The notes under the pieces were generated by a model. That model searched no databases. It saw only the letters and a list, made by a program, of their open reading frames with translations, and was not told the DNA's origin. Below, piece by piece: positions 1-7,394 of a stretch of DNA of 25,944 bases. Both the position numbers and the translations under genes were made by a program. This DNA is from AC-69 sp044867345 (lineage in GTDB: Bacteria > Actinomycetota > UBA4738 > HRBIN12), in contig JBIOUU010000047.1 of the NCBI GenBank assembly GCA_044867345.1, forward strand, positions 1-25,944. Direction: 5' to 3'. Position 1 is the stretch's first letter, and each line of letters opens with the position of its first letter.

Positions 1-270
1 GGCCCGCCCGTCGACCCGGACCCACCACACGGCCGTCCAGTCCTCGTCGTAGTGGTCGACCAGGACGCTCACGCGTGGGTCCGCCCGGATGTTGGCCAGC
101 CGCTGCAGGTCCCTGCTGACCTTCGGCTTGTCGTCGACCGCGAACACGATTGTCGCGCCATCGAGCGCGAAGACGATGGGCACGAGATGGGGGGATCCGT
201 CGGATCGCACGGTGGCAAGACGCGCCACCCGCCCCGCGGCGAACCGGGATCGAGCTTCGCGCTCGTCCAC
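1..270 (-). CDS. PPOX-class probable F420-dependent enzyme (Rv0121-like), C-terminus cut by window edge
   Basis: Ninety codons are visible and the frame runs off the window start. The translation has the split-barrel flavin/F420 fold signature of the TIGR03668 (Rv0121-type) PPOX family: RVARLATVRSDGSPHLVPIV near residues 14-33, then DDKPK, RLANIRADPRVSVLVDHY and a Trp-rich DEDWTAVWWVRVDG. Family members are small cytoplasmic proteins of roughly 130-150 aa that bind F420 or FMN; the substrate is unknown. I chose GTG at 270 because GGGAGG lies 6 nt upstream and the frame then fits the family N-terminus. It starts one base after the stop of the CDF transporter gene, so the two are probably co-transcribed. 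Family assignment is firm; cofactor is by analogy. Confidence 0.85.
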   Translation of the reverse strand, partial: MDEREARSRFAAGRVARLATVRSDGSPHLVPIVFALDGATIVFAVDDKPKVSRDLQRLANIRADPRVSVLVDHYDEDWTAVWWVRVDGRA

Positions 271-271
271 C

Positions 272-1198
272 TCACGCCTCCCGGTGATGGGCCACCGGTC
301 CCCGGGGCGGGCCGTGGTCGTGCGGGTCCACGTGGACCGCGGCGCCCTTCAGCCCGGGCAGGGCGTGTAGCAGCTCGTGCTCGACCTCCTCGGCGATGGC
401 GTGGCCCTGGCCCACGGTGAGGGCCGGGTTGACCTGGATCTCCATGTCGGCGTTCAGCCCGTGGCCCGTCCACCTGGCCCGGGCCGACGTCACGTGCTCG
501 ACGCCGGCCACCGAAGCGGCGACCGACTCGAGCATCACCACCGTGGACTCGTCGGTACCGTCCAGGATGCGATGGACCACGCTTCGGCCGGCCTGCCACA
601 GGACGTAGACGACGACCACCGCGATGGCCAGGCCCGCGAGCGGGTCCGCGCGGTCGAACCCCAGGGCCACGCCGATCGCGCCGGCCATCACGCCGAGCGA
701 GGTCAACCCGTCGGTTCGAGCGTGCTGCCCGTCGGCGACCAAGGCCATCGAGCCGATCCGGCGGCCCTCGCGGATCCGGTACGCGGCGACGAGCTCGTTC
801 CCGGCGAACCCCGCGAGCCCCGCCGCGATCACCCACGGGAGATTGTCGACGGGACGCGGGTGCATGAGGCGCGCGACGGCTTCCCACGCAACGAGGACCG
901 CGGACGCGGCGATCACGAGGACGATGAACAGACCCGCCAAGTCCTCCGCGCGCTCATAGCCGTACGAGTAGCGTTTCGTTGCCGGCCGCCGCCCGATGAC
1001 GAAGGCAACCCACAACGGGATCGCGGTCAGGCAGTCCGCGACGTTGTGCATCGTGTCGGCCAGCAGGGCCACCGAGCCGCTCACCACGACGATCAGCAGT
1101 TGCAGGAACGCGGTGACGGCGAGGCCGGCCAGGGACCACTTGACGGCTCGGATCCCCCGGTCCGTGGGGGAGGGGACGCGATGGTCGTGGCCGTCCAC
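272..1198 (-). CDS. Cation diffusion facilitator (CDF) family zinc/divalent metal exporter
   Basis: This 308-aa integral membrane protein has about six transmembrane segments followed by a cytoplasmic ferredoxin-like domain (about residues 212-291). Metal-site residues are visible: D48/H51/D55 in the second helix (ADTMHNVAD) and H159/D163 in the fifth (HARTD). The HxxxD pair in both helices resembles zinc-selecting CDF proteins. The N-terminus (MDGHDH) and C-terminus (VDPHDH, AHH) are His/Asp-rich and may bind metal. It would use the proton gradient to export Zn2+ or a similar ion. GTG at 1198 is chosen because a TAGAGT box ends 6 nt before it, consistent with a leaderless transcript. The PPOX gene follows 1 nt after the stop. 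Zinc specificity is inferred from the motif. Confidence 0.93.
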   Translation of the reverse strand: MDGHDHRVPSPTDRGIRAVKWSLAGLAVTAFLQLLIVVVSGSVALLADTMHNVADCLTAIPLWVAFVIGRRPATKRYSYGYERAEDLAGLFIVLVIAASAVLVAWEAVARLMHPRPVDNLPWVIAAGLAGFAGNELVAAYRIREGRRIGSMALVADGQHARTDGLTSLGVMAGAIGVALGFDRADPLAGLAIAVVVVYVLWQAGRSVVHRILDGTDESTVVMLESVAASVAGVEHVTSARARWTGHGLNADMEIQVNPALTVGQGHAIAEEVEHELLHALPGLKGAAVHVDPHDHGPPRGPVAHHREA

Positions 1199-1220
1199 CG
1201 CCGCACTCTAGCGCGGCGGT
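1197..1220. repeat. Perfect 8-bp inverted repeat over the CDF promoter/start
   Basis: The arms at 1197-1204 (accgccgc) and 1213-1220 (gcggcggt) are perfect inverted complements around an 8-nt centre that contains most of the predicted -10 box. The position fits a repressor operator; it could also form a hairpin at the 3' end of the upstream lipoprotein transcript. Confidence 0.5.
1205..1210 (-). promoter_or_regulatory. Predicted -10 box of the CDF gene (leaderless layout)
   Basis: TAGAGT on the minus strand is followed by 6 nt and then the GTG at 1198. No convincing -35 or ribosome binding site is visible. Confidence 0.55.
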
Positions 1221-1225
1221 CCCGC

Positions 1226-2191
1226 CTAGCCCTTCATCGGCGGGAGCTGCTGGAGATCCCTCGCCACCTCCTGGACGTCGAACAGGCTCGACCACCGGTC
1301 CAGGATCACGCCGTTCGCCCCGATCAGGTACAGCCAGGGCTCGGTGAGGTTGCCTTTTCGGTAGAGCCAGTCCGCCGCGGCCTTGTTGATGACGTGCTTC
1401 TTGAAGTTCCGCCAGATCTCGACGTGGATGAACTCCGCGCGGTCGGCGTACGTCTTGGAGAGCTGCTCCACCGCGTCCGTCACGGGACCGCAGAACCGGC
1501 TGATGCAGTAGACGGGGGTGGCGAACACGACGAGCACGGGCCGATGCTGGGCGATGGCGTCCGCGATCGTCCATTCGTGGAGGCCCGGATCGGGGATCGT
1601 GCCGTCGACGGTGGCGCCGGAGTCGATCGCCGCGAGCGGGACGCCCTTCGAGTGGATCGTCAGGTTCTCGGTTCGCAGGGCGGGCTGGCCCGGGGCCGGC
1701 AGGAGGGGCTGCGCCTCGACGATGAACGCCTTCCCCGCCTTCTGCGTCCCAGTCCCGCTGATGTCGGCGGTCACCTGGACCTGCCAGATCCCGGGGGAAT
1801 CGAACCGGAGGTTCTCCGCCTCGTACACGCCGCGCGCCGTCGAGGGATCGGTGATCGTGGGGGACGAACCGGCTCCCTGCGGGGTCCCCGGCGTGGGGAT
1901 GAAGGTCGCCGTGGCCTCGGGACCGGCCTGCGGAGCGATCGGCTGCTGGGCGGTGCCCAGATAGAAGAATCGGAAGCCGACCGAACCGAAGCTCAGCAGC
2001 TTGCCGTTGGCGAGGAACAGCCCCACCGCCACCCGCTGGGGAGCGTTCACGTACAGGTCGGTGCTTGCCACCTCCGCCTGGATCCGGTCCTTAGCGCTCG
2101 GCGATGCCTCGGTCGAGCCCGAGGACGAGCAGGACGCAAGCAACGCGAGGGCCGGCACGAGCGCGAGCGAGGCCACCCGGCGAGATCGCAT
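1226..2191 (-). CDS. Secreted lipoprotein with C-terminal thioredoxin-like domain
   Basis: The 321-aa product starts with a lipoprotein signal: basic MRSRR, a hydrophobic stretch and a lipobox LLAS-C with the lipidated Cys at 21, then a Ser-rich linker. Residues about 40-160 look like a beta-rich extracellular domain (YEAENLRFDSPGIWQVQV). The C-terminal 120 residues have a thioredoxin-like fold with VFATPVYCISRFC. The two Cys are separated by four residues, not the CxxC of classical thioredoxins, so a different redox or structural role is likely. YLIGANGVILDRW matches the later beta-strand region of redoxins. It should sit on the outer face of the membrane. No clear ribosome binding site precedes the ATG. 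The substrate is unknown. Confidence 0.8.
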   Translation of the reverse strand: MRSRRVASLALVPALALLASCSSSGSTEASPSAKDRIQAEVASTDLYVNAPQRVAVGLFLANGKLLSFGSVGFRFFYLGTAQQPIAPQAGPEATATFIPTPGTPQGAGSSPTITDPSTARGVYEAENLRFDSPGIWQVQVTADISGTGTQKAGKAFIVEAQPLLPAPGQPALRTENLTIHSKGVPLAAIDSGATVDGTIPDPGLHEWTIADAIAQHRPVLVVFATPVYCISRFCGPVTDAVEQLSKTYADRAEFIHVEIWRNFKKHVINKAAADWLYRKGNLTEPWLYLIGANGVILDRWSSLFDVQEVARDLQQLPPMKG

Positions 2192-2245
2192 GTCGGGCCA
2201 TCATCCCGCGCCGGGGCCGTTTGCGTCAGGCCATCGGCCGGCCGG

Positions 2246-3298
2246 TCAGGCAGGCCCCGGGGCAACGCCCCCGCCGGGCGTGGCTCCCACCTTCATCCCC
2301 TGGAACTGGGGGAGGGTGGCGAAGTCCACCGCCGAGCGTTCGACGTCCTCGCCCATCTGGTCGATGCGGTCGGGGTCGCCCTGCCCCAGGAATCGGGCGG
2401 CTTCGGCGATGGACGGCACGCGCGCCGGGTCGAAGCCCATCAACCGGGCCGCCGTGACGTCCGTGGCGACGGGATCGGCCCCGAACACGAGCATGCCGGC
2501 CGGCATCGGCAGACCCTGGATGGGCCCGTTGCCCTGCATCCCCACGATGCCGTCGACGATCTGCAAGTGGGGCCGGACGGCCGCCGAGACGTCGACGATG
2601 GCCTCCGTCAGCCCCGCCCAGTGCAGGACGTTCTTCGGCCATCCGTACACGCGCCCCGGAACGCACCCGAAGCAGTTCTTGAGCGACAGCGTGACCCCCG
2701 CCCAGTGATGGGTCTTCATCTTCGGCATCGACACCACGATGTCGGCGTCGACGATGGGCTGGGGGAGCCACAGTTCGTTGAGGTCGGTGAACGAGCTGTG
2801 GAGGCGGCGGGCCACGAGCGCCGCGGAGTTCAGATCGACGAACGGCGCGTCCACGTCGTGCAGGGACTCGAGCAGTCCGGAGCTCTGGACGATGAACTGG
2901 GTGTCGCGGCGGTGTCCCGGGCCCTCCGCCACCGTCACCTGGGCGGCGCCCAGCCTGCGCATCGCCAGCACGGTGGCGGCGATCAACCGGGGATCGGTGT
3001 TGATGGCCGCGCCGGGGTCGAACTCGACGAAGTTCGGCTTCAGCACAACGGTCCGCCCGGCGACGTCGGCGCCCACCGCCCGGAGCCCGTCCAGGACGAT
3101 CCTTTCCAGGTCCGCGTCGTAGGAGGCCGCCCTGACCACGGCCACCTTGGGCCGCCCCGGTGGCGGGAAGGACGAGGCGTCCCAGGGCCTTCGGGACCGG
3201 TCGAGCAGGACCTCCGCGGCGATCCCGGCCCCCGTGCCGACGACGAGGGCTCCCACGCCGACCTGCGTGGCTCGCCTCAGGAAGGTGCGGCGATCCAT
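2246..3298 (-). CDS. DUF362 domain protein with Tat signal
   Basis: I set the start at the ATG at 3298 because it gives a clean twin-arginine signal (MDRRTFLRRA, then a hydrophobic GVGALVVGTGAGIAAEV); the frame is open further upstream, but there it overlaps the previous gene. The 350-aa protein has the DUF362 core: VVLKPNFVEFDPGAAINTDP, AEGPGHRRDTQFI, and SMPKMKTHHWAGVTLSLKN, which is the family hallmark. Some DUF362 proteins carry ferredoxin domains; this one has no Cys cluster, only CFGC in the middle. Tat export suggests a folded, possibly cofactor-loaded protein on the outer face of the membrane. The upstream terpene-cyclase-like gene ends 8 nt before, so the two form an operon. The biochemical function of DUF362 is not settled. 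Confidence 0.85.
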   Translation of the reverse strand: MDRRTFLRRATQVGVGALVVGTGAGIAAEVLLDRSRRPWDASSFPPPGRPKVAVVRAASYDADLERIVLDGLRAVGADVAGRTVVLKPNFVEFDPGAAINTDPRLIAATVLAMRRLGAAQVTVAEGPGHRRDTQFIVQSSGLLESLHDVDAPFVDLNSAALVARRLHSSFTDLNELWLPQPIVDADIVVSMPKMKTHHWAGVTLSLKNCFGCVPGRVYGWPKNVLHWAGLTEAIVDVSAAVRPHLQIVDGIVGMQGNGPIQGLPMPAGMLVFGADPVATDVTAARLMGFDPARVPSIAEAARFLGQGDPDRIDQMGEDVERSAVDFATLPQFQGMKVGATPGGGVAPGPA

Positions 3299-3306
3299 GG
3301 GCCTGC

Positions 3307-4137
3307 TCACGCGGGCCTCCGGATGGCCTCGAGGCCGGGGCCGCTCGCGATGGCCGCCCATGCCAGCGCCACAGCGTCGTCGAGGAGGCCCGTCCGCTCG
3401 AGCTCGCCCTCGAGTGCCCGCTCGACCTCATCGGCGGCAGACCCACCGGCGAGCCGGAAGGCCGCGAGGGCCATGGCCAGCGACAGCCCTCCGTGCCGTT
3501 CGGCGCGCCACAGCCGGTCGAGGGCGGACAGCCCTCGGGCGAACAGCTCCGCCTCGGATCCCTGGAGCGCGATCAACGCCACCGCCGTCGTCTGTGCGTA
3601 CGGCGGAAGGTCGACGCCGAGGATGACGCGGTTCCCGTAGTTCCATCCGCCGCCGACGCATTCCCGGTCGGCCAGCACCGCCAGGCCGTCCGCCACCGGA
3701 CCGCCTGCGGACGGCCGCAGGACCTGGAGGGCCAGCACCGCGTGGGCCGTGGGCTCCACCCACCCGAAGGTGTCCGGCGTCCACCCCCAGCCGCGGAGCC
3801 TGGGGTCGTGGGGAGAGTCCGGGTTGGCCGGCAGCCGCTGGGCCTGGTGGGTCACGACGTGGTCGAGCGCCCGTTCCCGCGCCTCCCCGGGTGCGAGCGC
3901 GAGCGCGCCGAGCCCAGTGGCCGAGTCGCTCACCACGTCGCCGGCGACCAGGGCGAACCCCCCGTCCTGGCGCTGATGCTCGGCCAGCCAGCCCCGGGCG
4001 TCCTCGTCGCCGAGAGCCATGGCGGCCAGGGCGGTCGGCTCGGGCTCCGCCGCCATGCCGGGCCGGGGACCGAACCCACCGTCGCTGCGGGCGGCGGAAA
4101 GGCGCGCCGCGGCTCGCCGAAACAGGCCGGCGCTCAT
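3307..4137 (-). CDS. Prenyltransferase / squalene-cyclase-like repeat protein
   Basis: The 276-aa protein is built of alpha-alpha repeats with the glycine-rich turns of the terpene cyclase/prenyltransferase superfamily: RSDGGFGPRPG (17-27), QRQDGGFAL (55-63), RGWGWTPDTFGWVEPTAHAV (115-134) and GGGWNYGN (162-169). The DxDD protonation motif of squalene-hopene cyclase is not seen and the length is under half of a cyclase, so it is probably not a full cyclase. No signal peptide is evident. ATG 4137 is preceded by GATAAT with 6 nt between, a leaderless layout. It is first in an operon with the DUF362 gene. A non-enzymatic or protein-binding role is possible. Confidence 0.78.
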   Translation of the reverse strand: MSAGLFRRAAARLSAARSDGGFGPRPGMAAEPEPTALAAMALGDEDARGWLAEHQRQDGGFALVAGDVVSDSATGLGALALAPGEARERALDHVVTHQAQRLPANPDSPHDPRLRGWGWTPDTFGWVEPTAHAVLALQVLRPSAGGPVADGLAVLADRECVGGGWNYGNRVILGVDLPPYAQTTAVALIALQGSEAELFARGLSALDRLWRAERHGGLSLAMALAAFRLAGGSAADEVERALEGELERTGLLDDAVALAWAAIASGPGLEAIRRPA

Positions 4138-4143
4138 GCGGCC

Positions 4144-4149
4144 ATTATC
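4144..4149 (-). promoter_or_regulatory. Predicted -10 box of the terpene-cyclase-like gene
   Basis: GATAAT on the minus strand is followed by 6 nt and ATG 4137, so transcription would begin at or next to the start codon. Confidence 0.55.
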
Positions 4150-4214
4150 GGAGGCGCCGGCCGGGTTCTGGACCATCTGGCGCGGGCCGGCCCAGGCTCC
4201 CCGGCGACCGACGG

Positions 4215-4823
4215 CTAGTCGGCCACGGCCCCCTCCAGGCGGAGCAGGAACTCCTTCCGCCACTCGCTGCCGCCGTACTTCCCGATCCCTCCGGTGGAGG
4301 GAACAACGCGATGGCACGGCACCACGATGGGGATCGGGTTGTCGTGGAGGGCGTTGCCCGCGGCCCGGGCGGCTCGAGGGCTCCCGGCGCGCTTGGCCAT
4401 CTCCCCGTAGGTCGAGACCGAGCCGAACGGGATGCGAGCCGTCGCCTCGAGCACCTTGCGGGAGAAGCCGCTCGGGGCAAGCGTCCAATCCAGCCGGACC
4501 TCGAATCGGTCTCGCCGTCCCTCGAAGTATTCCTCCAGCTGGCGGCGCACGAGGTCCAGGGCCCGGGGATCCTCCAGGACCCTGGGCGAGAGCGCCTCCG
4601 CCAGCTCCTCGACCACCACGTCCGGCCGCTCGTCCGGGTAGGCCACCCGGACCAGGCCCCGGCGGGTCCCCGCCACGAGCAGCTCGCCAACCGGCGAGGC
4701 GATCGTCGCCACCGCTACGTCCTCCAGGCCCAGGTGCCTTGCGGCATCGATCACGGCCTGGGCGGCCAGCCGGGACGCGCCCTCCACGTCCGCCCGCCGC
4801 ATCGAACCGAACTCCTTCGTCAT
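4215..4823 (-). CDS. ogt: Methylated-DNA--protein-cysteine methyltransferase
   Basis: The 202-aa protein removes O6-alkyl groups from guanine by irreversible transfer to its own cysteine. The C-terminal domain has FSRKVLEATARIPFGSVSTYGEMAKRAGSPRAAR-type sequence (about 120-153) and the active-site PCHRVV with C170, followed by STGGIGKYGGSEWRK. The N-terminal methyltransferase-like domain begins at about residue 38 (AVATIASPVGELLVAGT). About 37 residues before it are extra relative to a minimal Ogt; they carry no zinc-finger cysteines. ATG 4823 overlaps the stop of the sigma-factor gene (ATGA), so it is translationally coupled and made together with the sigma factor. This hints at control of alkylation repair by that sigma factor (inference). 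Confidence 0.95.
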   Translation of the reverse strand: MTKEFGSMRRADVEGASRLAAQAVIDAARHLGLEDVAVATIASPVGELLVAGTRRGLVRVAYPDERPDVVVEELAEALSPRVLEDPRALDLVRRQLEEYFEGRRDRFEVRLDWTLAPSGFSRKVLEATARIPFGSVSTYGEMAKRAGSPRAARAAGNALHDNPIPIVVPCHRVVPSTGGIGKYGGSEWRKEFLLRLEGAVAD

Positions 4824-5305
4824 GGCCTTCCTCCCACATCCTCGAGTCCCCGCATGGCCCGCAGCTTCTTCCGCCCCTCGTACGCGCTGGCCCTGGCGGC
4901 CTCCACGCTGCACCCCAGGGCCCGGGCCACGTCGGCGTAGGGCTGGTCCAGTACATACCGATGGACGACGGCCGCCCGCTGCCGCTCCGGCAGCGCGCGG
5001 ACCGCCCGCCACAGCTCCGGGTCCCCGTCCGCCTGCTCGTTCTTCGCCCGCTCAGGCAGCTGCTCCACCGGCATCGCCCGCCGAGCCCTGGCCCGGCCGT
5101 GGTCGATGGCCTTCCGCGTCGCGATCGTCAACACCCATGCGCGGAGGTTCGAGTCATCGCGGAGCTTCGGGTAGGCCCGGAGCGCCGCGAGGAACGTCTC
5201 CTGGAAGCAATCGTCGGCGTCGCCGGGCCCCACGGAGGCCAACAGGAACCGGTACACGAGGATCCGGTGCTCCTCCAGGAACGTGGCGAACGGCGGCAGG
5301 GTCAT
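4820..5305 (-). CDS. ECF-type RNA polymerase sigma factor
   Basis: This 161-aa sigma-70 family protein has region 2 at about residues 10-75 (DADDCFQETFLAALRAYPKL, then NLRAWVLTIATRKAIDH) and region 4 at about 95-150 (LPERQRAAVVHRYVLDQPY, then a helix-turn-helix ALGCSVEAARASAYEGRKKL). Length and two-domain layout are those of ECF factors. No anti-sigma gene is adjacent; the next gene, overlapping by 4 nt, is ogt. ATG 5305 gives the expected N-terminus; no strong Shine-Dalgarno or TANNNT box is seen immediately upstream. The promoter it recognises cannot be told from this window. Confidence 0.93.
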   Translation of the reverse strand: MTLPPFATFLEEHRILVYRFLLASVGPGDADDCFQETFLAALRAYPKLRDDSNLRAWVLTIATRKAIDHGRARARRAMPVEQLPERAKNEQADGDPELWRAVRALPERQRAAVVHRYVLDQPYADVARALGCSVEAARASAYEGRKKLRAMRGLEDVGGRP

Positions 5306-5352
5306 CGTCTCGTTCGTTGAACGTCCGGAGCCCCCGAGACGTGAGGAGGGCC

Positions 5353-6108
5353 TCACACGGGGGGCCACGGATACGAGCGCTCCGAGCCGGGCTCCGGGAA
5401 TCGCGCCATCTGGATCAGCCGGTCCAGGCGACCCCGCGTGCCCTCGACCTCGCGCGCCGAGAGCAGCCGTCCGAGCTCCTCCCCGTCCGGCCCGGCCTCG
5501 AGCTTGGTTGCCAGTCCATGGAGGTCCTGGAGCATGGATTCCGCAACGTCGTCGCCGGCGAAGTCCCAGATCACCGTGCGGAGCTTCGGGGTCTCGTGGA
5601 AGCACACGCCGTGGTCGATGACGAAGACCTCGCCGTCGGTCCCGAGCAGGCAGTGGCCGGACTTCCGATCTGCGTTGTTGACGACGGCATCGAAGATGGC
5701 GACCTTGCGGAACTCGTCGGGGATCCGCTCGGCCAGCGTGAAGTAATGCTCGTTCGGGTCGAACTCCAGGAAAAGCTGGACCGACCCCGGGCCCTCCGGC
5801 CCCCGGCGAAGGACGGTGGGGGGGACCCTGGGCCACCCCAGGGACCGGGCCACCACGTAGGCGGCCACCTCTCGGCGGCACAGGGTCCCGGGGGGGAAGT
5901 CCCAGAGCGGTGCCTCGCCGTCCCGCGGCTTGTACACGGCGAGCGCCTCCTCGCCTCCGTTCCGCACCTTCGCCAGGTAGGTGGAGTTCGATGCTCGCGG
6001 GAGGAGGCCCACGATCTGCAACTCACCTTCCCGGAGGAGGTTGAGCGCCGCGCCGTCCGAGGGCGTCAGCGTCGGGCGGGACCCCGATGGCCGTTCATCG
6101 CGGGGCAC
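5353..6108 (-). CDS. SCO1664 family protein (PI3/4-kinase-like fold)
   Basis: The 251-aa product matches the actinobacterial TIGR03843/SCO1664 family, distantly related to PI3/4-kinase-type folds. Typical stretches are LLREGELQIVGLLPRASN near the N-terminus, AVYKPRDGEAPLWDFPPGTL (nucleotide-loop-like Lys), IFDAVVNNADRKSGH (catalytic-loop-like NNADR) and EVFVIDHGVCFHE (metal-binding D-H-G). These resemble the catalytic Asp/Asn pair of PI-kinase or HipA-like folds. GTG 6108 is the nearest start in frame and overlaps the DUF3090 gene by 43 nt; a slightly shorter protein is possible. It is the last gene of the phosphatase-DUF3090-SCO1664 operon. The natural substrate is unknown to me. Confidence 0.88.
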   Translation of the reverse strand: MPRDERPSGSRPTLTPSDGAALNLLREGELQIVGLLPRASNSTYLAKVRNGGEEALAVYKPRDGEAPLWDFPPGTLCRREVAAYVVARSLGWPRVPPTVLRRGPEGPGSVQLFLEFDPNEHYFTLAERIPDEFRKVAIFDAVVNNADRKSGHCLLGTDGEVFVIDHGVCFHETPKLRTVIWDFAGDDVAESMLQDLHGLATKLEAGPDGEELGRLLSAREVEGTRGRLDRLIQMARFPEPGSERSYPWPPV

Positions 6109-6614
6109 GTGTGGCCCTCCGGGTCGATGGGATTGCCGCAGAACTCGCACCGGGGCCGCCCGGCGGCGGCCACGACGGCCCCGTGCCGCGAGAGGGCCAG
6201 CATCTGCTCGCGCGTGGCCCACATCCGGATGCGGTCGGGCTCCGGGAGGTCCGGCTCCACGCCTTCCTGTTCCACGTCCCCTTCCTCGCCCTCTTCGTCT
6301 TCGGGGACGAGCTCCTCGACCTCCAGCACCATGCGGTCGCGCTCCTCCTCGTAGCCGATGGACAGCCGGCCCACCCGCCATACCGGCTCGAGCGGCTCCT
6401 CCAGCTCGAGCTCCTCCTCCTGCGGGCCCTCCCCGGTCTCCTTGCCCACGCGCGACAGGATGTCCAGGATCGAGGCCGACAGCAGCTCCACCTGTTGCTT
6501 CTCCAGGATCAAGGTGACCAGCTCGCTGCCGGTTCGGGCCTGGAGGTAGAAGGTGCGTTCACCCGGCTCCCCGACGGCGCCCGCGGTGATGCGGTCAACG
6601 TGCTCGAGGTCCAT
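6066..6614 (-). CDS. DUF3090 family protein
   Basis: This 182-aa protein matches the TIGR03847/DUF3090 family found in Actinobacteria between a histidine-phosphatase gene and a SCO1664 gene. Features are GEPGERTFYLQARTGSELVT near the N-terminus, a very acidic middle (PEDEEGEEGDVEQEG) and a C-terminal zinc-ribbon-like CEFC (C156, C159), then GHTCP (C170) with nearby His. ATG 6614 lies 5 nt after the stop of the phosphatase gene. The 3' end overlaps the SCO1664 start. It is cytoplasmic, with no signal or membrane segment. Function is unknown; fixed neighbours suggest the three proteins act together. Confidence 0.9.
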   Translation of the reverse strand: MDLEHVDRITAGAVGEPGERTFYLQARTGSELVTLILEKQQVELLSASILDILSRVGKETGEGPQEEELELEEPLEPVWRVGRLSIGYEEERDRMVLEVEELVPEDEEGEEGDVEQEGVEPDLPEPDRIRMWATREQMLALSRHGAVVAAAGRPRCEFCGNPIDPEGHTCPAMNGHRGPARR

Positions 6615-6619
6615 CCGGC

Positions 6620-7270
6620 CTATCCTCGCACCTTCGCGCGCGCCCTCCCACGCGAGCGGCGGGGTGCGAGGACGGAGAGGTCTCCGGTGTCGTTCACCTT
6701 CAGGATCCGGGGCACGCCGTCGCCGAGCGCCAGCACCGACACCGACGCCGTGTCCACCGAGATGCGGTGGTACAGGTCGGTGTGCATCCCGGCGAAGTGG
6801 GCGAGGGCCAGGCGGATGGGATCGGCGTGCGAGCACACCGCCACCACTTGCTTGGGGTGTTCCATGGCGATGCGCTCCAGCTCCAGCACCATCCGATGCT
6901 GGACCTCGAGGAGGCTCTCGCCCCCCGGGAACCGAGCCCGGGACGGCACGTCGTGGACAACCTTCCACAGGCTCGTCCGGGACAGGAGCTTCACCTTCCG
7001 ACCGGTCCACGAGCCGTACCGCACCTCCCCGAGATCGGCGCGGGTGAGGACGCGGAGGCCCCGGGCCAAGGCCAGCGGCGCCGCGGTCTCCCGGCACCGC
7101 TCCAGGGGGCTCGCGTAGATCGAATGGATCGTCACGCCGTCGAGGCGCGCCGTCAGGCGCTCGGCTTGCTCGCGGCCGGGGTCGGTGAGATGAACCCCGG
7201 GGGTCCATCCACCCAGCACGCCGCTGTCGGTGGCCGCGGTCACGCCGTGGCGGATCAACACGAGGAGCAT
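6620..7270 (-). CDS. Histidine phosphatase family protein (MSMEG_4193 type)
   Basis: The 216-aa protein belongs to the phosphoglycerate-mutase-like histidine phosphatases. The catalytic RHG is at 7-9, R58 is in SPLERCRETA, the acidic residue is near E82, and the second catalytic His is H148 in VCSHADPIRL. It most resembles the actinobacterial TIGR03848 phosphomutase/phosphatase group that precedes DUF3090 and SCO1664 genes. The C-terminus has a basic tail (RRSRGRARAK). It is first in the three-gene operon. A TATCCT box ends 7 nt before ATG 7270 with no ribosome binding site, so the transcript is predicted leaderless. The substrate is not known. Confidence 0.92.
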   Translation of the reverse strand: MLLVLIRHGVTAATDSGVLGGWTPGVHLTDPGREQAERLTARLDGVTIHSIYASPLERCRETAAPLALARGLRVLTRADLGEVRYGSWTGRKVKLLSRTSLWKVVHDVPSRARFPGGESLLEVQHRMVLELERIAMEHPKQVVAVCSHADPIRLALAHFAGMHTDLYHRISVDTASVSVLALGDGVPRILKVNDTGDLSVLAPRRSRGRARAKVRG

Positions 7271-7277
7271 CGGGGGC

Positions 7278-7283
7278 AGGATA
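7278..7283 (-). promoter_or_regulatory. Predicted -10 box of the phosphatase operon
   Basis: TATCCT on the minus strand is followed by 7 nt and ATG 7270; leaderless layout. Confidence 0.55.
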
Positions 7284-7394
7284 GCGCCGGCCGCTTCGGC
7301 CCAACGCGGCGGTCCAAGCCGACGGAAAGCTGTGGATTACGATCCCGCGTTCGGGGAAAGCTCGTGCAGGAACGACGCTTCGGAAGGAGGTCCC

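Noticed and set aside
377..3640. 1087-codon plus-strand open frame
   Set aside because: It lies antisense to four well-supported minus-strand genes; Arg/Gly/Pro/His-rich translation typical of G+C-rich antisense frames.
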